Source: JBKBMT01 sp046295655 (lineage in GTDB: Bacteria; Pseudomonadota; Alphaproteobacteria; Rhodobacterales; Rhodobacteraceae). From it: 37,844 nucleotides of DNA. Every line of letters begins with the position of its first letter. The first letter of the stretch is position 1. The notes under the pieces were generated by a model that saw only the letters and a program-made list of their open reading frames with translations, was not told the origin of the DNA and made no database searches. Below, one piece after another: positions 31,890 to 37,844 of this stretch. Where the stretch lies: the NCBI GenBank assembly GCA_046295655.1, contig JBKBMT010000024.1, positions 1 to 37,844 on the forward strand, written 5' to 3'. The translations under genes and the position numbers were made by a program.

Positions 31890-33423
31890 CCTTCTGATGT
31901 TCGCGGCGCTGATCGGGTTCATCCTGCTCGGCTATCCGGTGGCGTTCACCATCGCGGGCGTCGCCACGATCTTTGCCGTTCTGGGCTGGCTGACCGGCGA
32001 CTTCTCGATGAACCTGATGGGGGCGCTGGGGCAGCGGTTCTTTGCCATCCTGACCAATCCGGTCCTGACTGCGATTCCCCTGTTCGTGCTGATGGGCGTC
32101 GTGCTGGAAAAATCCCGCATCGCCGAGGAACTGCTGGAAACCATGGGCCGCCTGTTCGGGCGGATGCGCGGCGGACTGGGTGTGTCGGTGGTCGTGGTCG
32201 GTGCGCTGCTGGCGGCCTCGACCGGGATCGTCGGGGCGACGGTCGTGGCGATGGGGCTGATCGCGCTGCCCGCGATGCTGCGCAACGGCTACAACGCACC
32301 GCTGGCCGCCGGCACCGTCTGCACTGCGGGCACGCTGGGGCAGATCATCCCACCCTCGACGCTGCTCATCATCCTGGCCGAGGTCATGTCCTCTGCCTTC
32401 CAGCAGGCGCAGTTCCGGCAGGGGCGGTTCTCGATCGAGACCATATCGGTCGGCCAGACCTTTGCCGCGGCGCTGGTGCCGGGGCTGCTTCTGGTCGGGA
32501 TCTACATCATCTACATCCTGGTCCGCGCCGCGCTGCGCCCCGCCGACGCGCCGGCGATGCGCGAGACCGGGCGCGAGCCGTCGCTGGCCGAGGTCTCGGG
32601 CGCGATCCTGCCCCCGGTCCTGCTGATCGTCGCGGTGCTGGGCGCGATCCTGGGCGGCATCGCCTCGCCCAACGAGGCGGCAAGCGTCGGTGCGGTGGGG
32701 GCGATCCTTCTGGCCGGACTGCGGCAGGGCGCGCCGCGCTGGCTGATCTTGGGGGGCGCGGCGGCGCTGCTGGCGCTCGCAATCGCGGCGGGGCTGGCAC
32801 CGGTCCGGTTGCAGCGGTCGGATGTCGGCCCGCGCGAATACATGCTGGCGGCGATCTACACCGGGCTTGCCGTGATCGGCATCGTCGCGATCCTCGTGGC
32901 GCTGGCCGCGTTGTTCCGCCGCGGCATCGCGATCCCGGCGATGCGGCAGACCATGGTGGTGACGGCGATGATCTTCGCCACCATCCTCATGGCCTCGTTC
33001 TTCAGCCTGGTTTTCGTCGGTCTGGGCGGCGAACACCGGGTCGCCACGATCCTCGAATCGCTTCCCGGCGGGCCGACGGGGGCACTGGTCTTTGCCATGG
33101 CCTTCGTCTTCGTCCTCGGCTTCTTTCTGGACTTCGTCGAGATCTCGGTGATCCTGCTGCCGCTGCTGATCCCGCCGCTGATCCTGATGGGGCACGATCC
33201 GATCTGGCTGGCGGTGCTGATCGCGGTGAACCTGCAGACCAGCTTCCTGACACCGCCGTTCGGTTTCTCGCTGTTCTACCTGCGCGGCGCGGCACCGCCC
33301 GAGGTGACGACCGGCATGATCTATCGCGGGGTGGTGCCGTTCATCCTGCTCCAGATCCTCGCCATGGCGATGATCTGGCTGTTGCCCGCGATCGCCACCT
33401 GGCTGCCGCGGACAGTGTTCTGA
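31879..33423 (+). CDS. dctM: TRAP transporter large permease (DctM), extended form
   Basis: A 514-residue membrane protein of the DctM family: GYPVAFTIAGVATIFAVLGW, AIPLFVLMGVVLEKS, GATVVAMGLIALPAMLRNGY, IPPSTLLIIL and the C-terminal LTPPFGFSLFYLRG. The last two regions are the re-entrant loops that form the sodium and substrate site. It is about 80-90 residues longer than the usual 425-440. The extra part lies in the middle (roughly residues 275-370) and appears to add two or three hydrophobic segments and a short soluble loop (PVRLQRSDVGPREYM). It is the last gene of the transporter. AGGG lies eight bases before its start. Confidence 0.92.
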   Translation: MPLDLLMFAALIGFILLGYPVAFTIAGVATIFAVLGWLTGDFSMNLMGALGQRFFAILTNPVLTAIPLFVLMGVVLEKSRIAEELLETMGRLFGRMRGGLGVSVVVVGALLAASTGIVGATVVAMGLIALPAMLRNGYNAPLAAGTVCTAGTLGQIIPPSTLLIILAEVMSSAFQQAQFRQGRFSIETISVGQTFAAALVPGLLLVGIYIIYILVRAALRPADAPAMRETGREPSLAEVSGAILPPVLLIVAVLGAILGGIASPNEAASVGAVGAILLAGLRQGAPRWLILGGAAALLALAIAAGLAPVRLQRSDVGPREYMLAAIYTGLAVIGIVAILVALAALFRRGIAIPAMRQTMVVTAMIFATILMASFFSLVFVGLGGEHRVATILESLPGGPTGALVFAMAFVFVLGFFLDFVEISVILLPLLIPPLILMGHDPIWLAVLIAVNLQTSFLTPPFGFSLFYLRGAAPPEVTTGMIYRGVVPFILLQILAMAMIWLLPAIATWLPRTVF

Positions 33424-33484
33424 GCCGGTCATTCCGCCGTCGCGAAAGCGGTGCTAGACCGGCGGTGACAGACCGGAGCCTGCC

Positions 33485-34402
33485 ATGCCCGACACCTTCA
33501 CCGCGCCGGGGCGGTTCTTCCGCGGCAACCTGCACACCCATTCCGACCGGTCGGACGGTGCGCTGGACCCCGCCGAGGTCTGCCGCCGCTACGCGGCCGA
33601 AGGCTATGACTTCATCGCGCTGACCGATCATCTGGTCGGGCTCTGGGGCTATCCGGTGGTCGATACGCGACCCTGGCGCAGCGACCGGTTCACCACGCTG
33701 ATCGGGGCCGAGCTGCACAGCGGCGCGATGGCCAACGGCGAGATGTGGCACATCCTCGCGGTCGGTCTGCCCGACGACTTCGCCCCGCCCGACGTGCCGC
33801 ATTTCGGCCCACTCGAGGGACAGGAAACCGGGCCGCAGCTTGCCGCGCGCGCTGCCGAGGCGGGTGCCTTCGTGGCAATCGCCCATCCGCAATGGTCCGG
33901 CCTGACGCTGGCCGATGCGCGCAGCATTGCCGCTGCCCATGCGGTCGAGATCTACAATCACGGCTGCGCCATGGGCTGCGACCGCGGCGACGGTTTCGGC
34001 ATCGCCGACCTCTTGCTGTCCGAGGGGCGGCGGCTGTCGCTGATCGCGACCGACGATGCGCATTTCACCGAACCCGACCATTTCGGCGGCTGGGTCATGG
34101 TCCGGGCCGAGGAGAACGAGCCCGCGGCGCTGCTGGCGGCGCTGAAGGCGGGGCGGTTCTATTCCAGCCAGGGGCCGCGGATCGATGCGGTCGAAGGCGA
34201 CGGCCGGACGATCGAGGTCGCCTGTTCGGCGGTGCGCAGCGTCATCGTGCAGGGGCAGGGGACGGCGGCGACCGCGCTGCACGGCCATTCCCTGACCCGA
34301 GCGCGGCTGAAGCTTGACCGTTTCGCCGCCTCGCCGTGGGTCCGGGTGACGGTGATCGACGCCGCCGGCCGGCGGGCCTGGACCAATCCGATCTGGAAGT
34401 GA
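33485..34402 (+). CDS. PHP-domain metal-dependent phosphoesterase-like protein
   Basis: A 305-residue PHP protein. The four PHP motifs are visible: NLHTHSDRSDG, ALTDH, GAELHSG and IAHPQWSG, with the final ATDDAHF supplying the last metal ligands. The C-terminal 80 residues form a beta-rich extension. PHP proteins hydrolyse phosphoesters such as histidinol phosphate or nucleotide 3',5'-bisphosphates using two or three metal ions. The substrate here cannot be told. It begins 61 bases after dctM on the same strand and ends 10 bases from a convergent gene. Co-transcription with the hut-TRAP operon is possible but unproven. GGAG lies seven bases before the ATG. Confidence 0.85.
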   Translation: MPDTFTAPGRFFRGNLHTHSDRSDGALDPAEVCRRYAAEGYDFIALTDHLVGLWGYPVVDTRPWRSDRFTTLIGAELHSGAMANGEMWHILAVGLPDDFAPPDVPHFGPLEGQETGPQLAARAAEAGAFVAIAHPQWSGLTLADARSIAAAHAVEIYNHGCAMGCDRGDGFGIADLLLSEGRRLSLIATDDAHFTEPDHFGGWVMVRAEENEPAALLAALKAGRFYSSQGPRIDAVEGDGRTIEVACSAVRSVIVQGQGTAATALHGHSLTRARLKLDRFAASPWVRVTVIDAAGRRAWTNPIWK

Positions 34403-34412
34403 CCGCGACCCG

Positions 34413-35093
34413 CTAGCCGGCCAGATGCCGCCCGGCCTCGCGCCGGGCGAAGGGTTTCAGCCGGGCGCCGTGGTCGGCAAGGAAGGCGCGCGCCCGGTCG
34501 GCGTCGTGGCGCGACAGGTCGCGCACCCACCAGGCCACCGCCTTCTGCATGAACCAGTCGCGGTCGTCGGCGTGGTGCGCCGCCCAGTCAAGCACCCGGT
34601 CGCGGATCGCCAGATCGGCCGGCTTGGGATGGTTCATCCGCGCCCAGGGCAGGGTCATCACCAGCCCGGCGCGCCGGGTCCACATGTTGGGATGGTCGCG
34701 CCAGCCTGCGACGGTCTCGATCCGCCGCGGGTCGGCCGCCAGCCGCTTCTGCCCGGCGATGCTGGCGTGATCGGCCAACGCCCAGGCATCGAACCCTTCC
34801 GCCCAGCGGCAGATCAGGTCCCAGGCGCCGGAATCGTCGGGCCTGATGCGCGCCTGGGTCAGCAGCTTCGCCGCCGCCACCTTGCCCTCGTGGATGTCGC
34901 TGTCCCACAGCGCGGCGGCCAGCGCCAGCCGGTCGTCAAGCGACAGCGTGGCGCGCCAGTCGCGTGCGAGGTCGTCGATGACGGGCACCGGCACGCCGAG
35001 ATAGACGCGGGGGACCTTGTGATAGGCCGCCATGCCGGCGGCGCGGCCGCCATCCCCCGCCGCCCGCAGCGCCGCAAGCGCAGTCTCGATCAT
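34413..35093 (-). CDS. AlkD-like DNA alkylation repair protein (HEAT-repeat glycosylase)
   Basis: A 226-residue all-helical protein of the DNA alkylation repair family. The helical repeats carry WDSDIHEGKVAAAKLL, WDLICRWAEGFDAWALADHA, MWTRRAGLVM and DRDWFMQKAVAWWVRDLSRH. The Trp/Asp/Arg pattern is that of AlkC/AlkD-type enzymes, which excise 3- and 7-alkylpurines without base flipping. The start at 35093 overlaps the upstream oxidase-fold gene by ATGA. It is the last gene of the glmU-glmS operon and lies convergent with the PHP gene, with no terminator visible in the 10-base gap. Confidence 0.85.
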   Translation of the reverse strand: MIETALAALRAAGDGGRAAGMAAYHKVPRVYLGVPVPVIDDLARDWRATLSLDDRLALAAALWDSDIHEGKVAAAKLLTQARIRPDDSGAWDLICRWAEGFDAWALADHASIAGQKRLAADPRRIETVAGWRDHPNMWTRRAGLVMTLPWARMNHPKPADLAIRDRVLDWAAHHADDRDWFMQKAVAWWVRDLSRHDADRARAFLADHGARLKPFARREAGRHLAG

Positions 35094-35632
35094 TCCGCAA
35101 TGCCGGTCGGCCGGCCGTCGAGGCTTTGCCCGTTCCGCTCGGCCCAGTAGGCGGCCAGACCGGCCTCGCCCTTCTGCCGGGCCCAGCCGCGCAGCACCGT
35201 GCGTTCGGCACGGAAGTCCATCAGCGGGACCGCAAAGCCGCAGGAGGTCTGCACCAGGTCCACCTGCATCTCGATCACCTGCCGGGCGCCCGGTTCGGGC
35301 GGCAGTTCGGCCGACAGCCTTGCCCAGTCGGGATCGCGCGGATGGATGGCCCGGGCGGTGCCATAGGCGCGCAGGATCAGTGGCCGGGTTCCGAACGAAC
35401 ACCACATCAGCGTCATCCGCGGGCTTTCGGCCAGATGCGCGGCAGTCTCGTTGCCGGACCCGGTGAGGTTCAGCCACAGGATCCGGTCGGAAGCCGGAAC
35501 CCGCAGGCTGTCCATGCCCTTGGGGCTGAGATTCACACGTCCGTCCGGTGCCGCCGTGGCGACGAAGAAGATCTGCTGCCCGGCGACGAAATCGACATGC
35601 TCCGGCTCCAGCCGGTCGAACAGCTTGCTCAT
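35090..35632 (-). CDS. Pyridoxamine 5'-phosphate oxidase-fold flavin-binding protein
   Basis: A 180-residue protein of the split-barrel FMN-binding family: IFFVATAAPDGRVNLSPKGM, ILWLNLTGSGNETAAHLAES and MTLMWCSFG. It is distinct from biosynthetic PdxH and closer to uncharacterised family members that bind FMN or F420-like cofactors. The natural substrate is unknown. It starts one base after glmS and overlaps the AlkD-like gene by four bases. The cluster therefore looks like a housekeeping operon with no clear functional theme. Confidence 0.85.
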   Translation of the reverse strand: MSKLFDRLEPEHVDFVAGQQIFFVATAAPDGRVNLSPKGMDSLRVPASDRILWLNLTGSGNETAAHLAESPRMTLMWCSFGTRPLILRAYGTARAIHPRDPDWARLSAELPPEPGARQVIEMQVDLVQTSCGFAVPLMDFRAERTVLRGWARQKGEAGLAAYWAERNGQSLDGRPTGIAE

Positions 35633-35633
35633 G

Positions 35634-37454
35634 TCATTCCACCGTCACCGATTTCGCCAGATTGCGGGGCTGGTCCACGTCGGTGCCCTTGGCGACGGCG
35701 GTGTGATAGGCGATCAGCTGGGCAGGCAGGGCATAGAGGATCGGTGCAGCCAGCGACGATGCCTCGGGCAGGACAAGCCGCCGCCAGGTGCCCTCGGCCG
35801 CGCGCGCCACGCCGCGCCCGTCCGAGATCAGCACCACGCGCCCGTGCCGCGCCATCACCTCCTGCATGTTCGACACGGTCTTGTCGAACAGCGCGTCCTG
35901 CGGCGCCATGACGATCACCGGAACGGCCGCGTCGATCAGCGCGATCGGCCCGTGCTTCAGTTCGCCCGACGGATAGCCTTCGGCGTGTATATAGCTGATC
36001 TCCTTGAGCTTCAGCGCCCCTTCGAGCGCCAGCGGATACATCGGGCCGCGCCCGAGGAACAGCACGTCGCGCGCCTTGGCCAGCTCGCCGGCCAGTGCCC
36101 GGATCTCGGCATCGAGGCCGAGCGCGTGGTTCATCAGCCCCGGCAACGCGGCAAGGCCGGCGAGATGCCCGGCCAGTGTCCCGGCGTCGATGCGGCCCCT
36201 GTCCACGCCGGCCTTGAGCGCCATGAGTGCGAGCACCAGAAGCTGGTTGGTGAAGGCCTTGGTCGAGGCCACGCCGACCTCGACCCCGGCCAGGATCGGC
36301 AGCGCGAGATCGGATTCACGGGCGATCGAGGAGGTGGGCACGTTGACGACGGAAACGACCTTCGCCACGCTTCCCTGCACATGCCGCAGCGCGGCCAGGG
36401 TATCGGCGGTCTCGCCCGACTGGCTGACGAAGACGCCCCAGCCGTGGGGGTCGATCACCGGGTCGCGATAGCGGTATTCCGACGCGATATCGACCTCGCA
36501 GGGCAGACCGGCCAGCGTCTCGAACCAGTATTTCGCAACCAGACAGGCATAGTGGGCCGTGCCGCAGGCGATCAGCGTCAGCCGCGCCACGTCGCGGAAG
36601 TCCAGCGTCTCGGGCAGGTTGAGCCCGTGGCGGTCGGATGTCAGGTAGTGGCGCAGCGCGTCGGCCAGAACCACCGGCTGTTCGGCGATCTCCTTGGCCA
36701 TGAAATGCCGGTGGCCACCCTTCTCGATCCGTGCGGTATCGATCTGGATGCGCGTCTCGGCCCGGTTCGCGCGACGTCCGGCCGCATCGAAGATCACCGC
36801 GCCGGCGCGGGTGATCTCGGCCCGGTCGCCCTCTTCAAGATAGGTGATGCGGTCGGTCAGCGGGGCAAGCGCGATGGCGTCCGAGCCCACGAACATCTCG
36901 CCCTCACCATGCCCGATGGCCAGCGGGCTGCCCTTGCGCGCGGCGATCAGCAGGTCGTCCTCGCCCTCGAACAGGAAGCACAGCGCGAAGGCACCCTCGA
37001 GCCGGTCCAGGGTCGCCGCTGCGGCCTCGCGGGGCGGCATGCCCCGGTCCAGATGGTGGCGGGTCAGCAGCGCCACCGTCTCGGTATCGGTCTCGGATTC
37101 GAAGGACAGGCCGGCCTCGGCCAGTTCCGCGCGCAGCTCGCGGAAGTTCTCGATGATCCCGTTGTGCACCACCGCGACCCGGCCGGACCGGTGGGGATGC
37201 GCATTGATCACCGTCGCCGCGCCATGGGTGGCCCAGCGGGTGTGGCCGATGCCTGCCTTGCCGGCCAGCGGCTGATGCACCAGCAGGTCCGACAGGTTGA
37301 CGAGCTTGCCCACCGCCCGCCGCCGGTCCAGCACGCCGTTGTTGACGGTGGCGATGCCGGCGCTGTCGTAACCGCGGTATTCCAGCCGCTTCAGCGCCTC
37401 GACCAGCAGCGGCGCGGCCTCGTGATGGCCCAGAACCCCGACGATGCCGCACAT
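35634..37454 (-). CDS. glmS: Glutamine-fructose-6-phosphate aminotransferase GlmS
   Basis: A 606-residue full-length enzyme. The N-terminal glutaminase domain begins MCGIVGVLG with the nucleophile Cys1 after Met removal and includes RGYDSAGIA and GHTRWATHGA. Two SIS domains (about 285-430 and 455-590) bind the sugar phosphate: ACGTAHYACLVAKYW, SQSGETADTLAALRH and LGRGPMYPLALEGALKLKEI. It ends with AKSVTVE, as usual. It makes glucosamine 6-phosphate for peptidoglycan and lipopolysaccharide. The start overlaps the glmU stop as TGATG, an alphaproteobacterial arrangement. No ribozyme-like leader is expected, since the gene lies within an operon. Confidence 0.97.
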   Translation of the reverse strand: MCGIVGVLGHHEAAPLLVEALKRLEYRGYDSAGIATVNNGVLDRRRAVGKLVNLSDLLVHQPLAGKAGIGHTRWATHGAATVINAHPHRSGRVAVVHNGIIENFRELRAELAEAGLSFESETDTETVALLTRHHLDRGMPPREAAAATLDRLEGAFALCFLFEGEDDLLIAARKGSPLAIGHGEGEMFVGSDAIALAPLTDRITYLEEGDRAEITRAGAVIFDAAGRRANRAETRIQIDTARIEKGGHRHFMAKEIAEQPVVLADALRHYLTSDRHGLNLPETLDFRDVARLTLIACGTAHYACLVAKYWFETLAGLPCEVDIASEYRYRDPVIDPHGWGVFVSQSGETADTLAALRHVQGSVAKVVSVVNVPTSSIARESDLALPILAGVEVGVASTKAFTNQLLVLALMALKAGVDRGRIDAGTLAGHLAGLAALPGLMNHALGLDAEIRALAGELAKARDVLFLGRGPMYPLALEGALKLKEISYIHAEGYPSGELKHGPIALIDAAVPVIVMAPQDALFDKTVSNMQEVMARHGRVVLISDGRGVARAAEGTWRRLVLPEASSLAAPILYALPAQLIAYHTAVAKGTDVDQPRNLAKSVTVE

Positions 37455-37844
37455 CAGCCCTTCTCCTTCGCCGCCTTGATCGCGCGCAGCCGGTCCATCA
37501 GGCGCACGGCAAGCCCCGGCTTCACCTCCTGACGCGCCCGCGCCACCGCCAGCGCCCCCTCGGGCACATCCGAGGTGATGACCGAGCCCGAGCCGGTCAT
37601 CGCCCGCGCGCCCACCCGGACCGGTGCCACCAGCATCGTGTCCGATCCGATGAAGGCGCCCGCGCCGATCTCGGTGCGGTGCTTCATCACGCCGTCGTAG
37701 TTGCAGGTGACGGTTCCGGCACCGATGTTGGCGTGCTCGCCCACATGCGCATCGCCCAGATAGGTCAGATGGCCGACCTTCACGCCTTCGTCGAGGATCG
37801 CGTTCTTGATCTCGACGAAGTTGCCCACATGCACGTCCTCGGCC
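37454..37844 (-). CDS. glmU: Bifunctional GlmU, C-terminal part only (5' end outside window)
   Basis: The last 130 or so residues of GlmU, open to the right edge. Left-handed beta-helix hexapeptides are evident (AEDVHVGNFVEIKNAIL, then GDAHVGEHANIGAGTVTCNY). The acetyltransferase active-site region and the acetyl-CoA loop (GVMKHRTEIGAGAFIGSDTM) follow. The domain acetylates glucosamine 1-phosphate. The uridylyltransferase half is beyond the window. The stop overlaps the glmS start by one base. Confidence 0.95.
   Translation of the reverse strand, partial: AEDVHVGNFVEIKNAILDEGVKVGHLTYLGDAHVGEHANIGAGTVTCNYDGVMKHRTEIGAGAFIGSDTMLVAPVRVGARAMTGSGSVITSDVPEGALAVARARQEVKPGLAVRLMDRLRAIKAAKEKG

Noticed and set aside
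31858..33432. Minus-strand open frame of 524 codons opposite dctM
   Set aside because: It is His/Arg/Gln/Asp-rich with no hydrophobic or domain pattern, which is typical antisense of a membrane protein gene in G+C-rich DNA.
33424..33484. Possible terminator after dctM
   Set aside because: No stem of useful length followed by a T run is visible in the 61-base gap.

Overview
The window comes from a chromosome rich in G+C (roughly two thirds by eye). It is most likely from an alphaproteobacterium of the Rhodobacteraceae type. The grounds are the strong G+C bias at third codon positions, a TakP-like TRAP system, a tripartite tricarboxylate transporter, tandem RTX proteins and a complete hut cluster with the HutF/HutG branch. 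Genes are densely packed, with many ATGA, GTGA and TGATG start/stop overlaps. I saw no tRNA, rRNA, insertion sequence, integrase or CRISPR array, and no gap between genes exceeds about 170 bases.

Layout. (1) 1-5836, surface polysaccharide or glycan genes: a large minus-strand repeat/TPR protein with a DUF115-like C-terminus that runs off the left edge, a small coiled-coil protein, and a divergent 892-residue GT2-GT4 glycosyltransferase fusion. The two large proteins share the same N-terminal repeat. (2) 5833-9055, two tandem secreted RTX calcium-binding proteins with beta-helix-like N-termini. (3) 9190-18071, a long minus-strand run read in the order: NicX-like extradiol-type ring dioxygenase, an acyl-CoA-dehydrogenase-fold flavoprotein without the usual catalytic Glu, an SRPBCC-alpha/beta-hydrolase fusion, a TetR regulator, a glutamine-synthetase-like ligase, then TctC, TctB and TctA. 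A promoter with a TTGACA -35 box and an inverted repeat over its -10 box precedes the run. It looks like an undescribed catabolic operon for a nitrogen-containing (perhaps heteroaromatic) acid. (4) 18159-20438, an NfeD-type membrane protease and its slipin partner.

(5) 20560-33423, histidine/urocanate catabolism. hutC and hutF are read leftward. hutI, hutH, hutG, a CaiB-type CoA-transferase, an acyl-CoA dehydrogenase, hutU and a TRAP transporter (P, Q, M) are read rightward. The divergent promoters share a candidate HutC operator. HutH, HutU, HutI, HutF and HutG would convert histidine to glutamate, formate and ammonia. The CoA-transferase/dehydrogenase pair, translationally coupled between hutG and hutU, is not part of the textbook pathway. 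My leading hypothesis is that it oxidises imidazolepropionate to urocanate through CoA thioesters, in the manner of CaiB/CaiA in carnitine metabolism, with the TRAP system importing the imidazole carboxylate. HutU also carries Met where I recall the characterised urocanases having their active-site Cys.

(6) 33485-37844, a PHP-domain protein, then a leftward operon of glmU (5' end beyond the right edge), glmS, a pyridoxamine-phosphate-oxidase-fold protein and an AlkD-like DNA glycosylase. All functional assignments rest on motifs and remembered family features. No database search was run.
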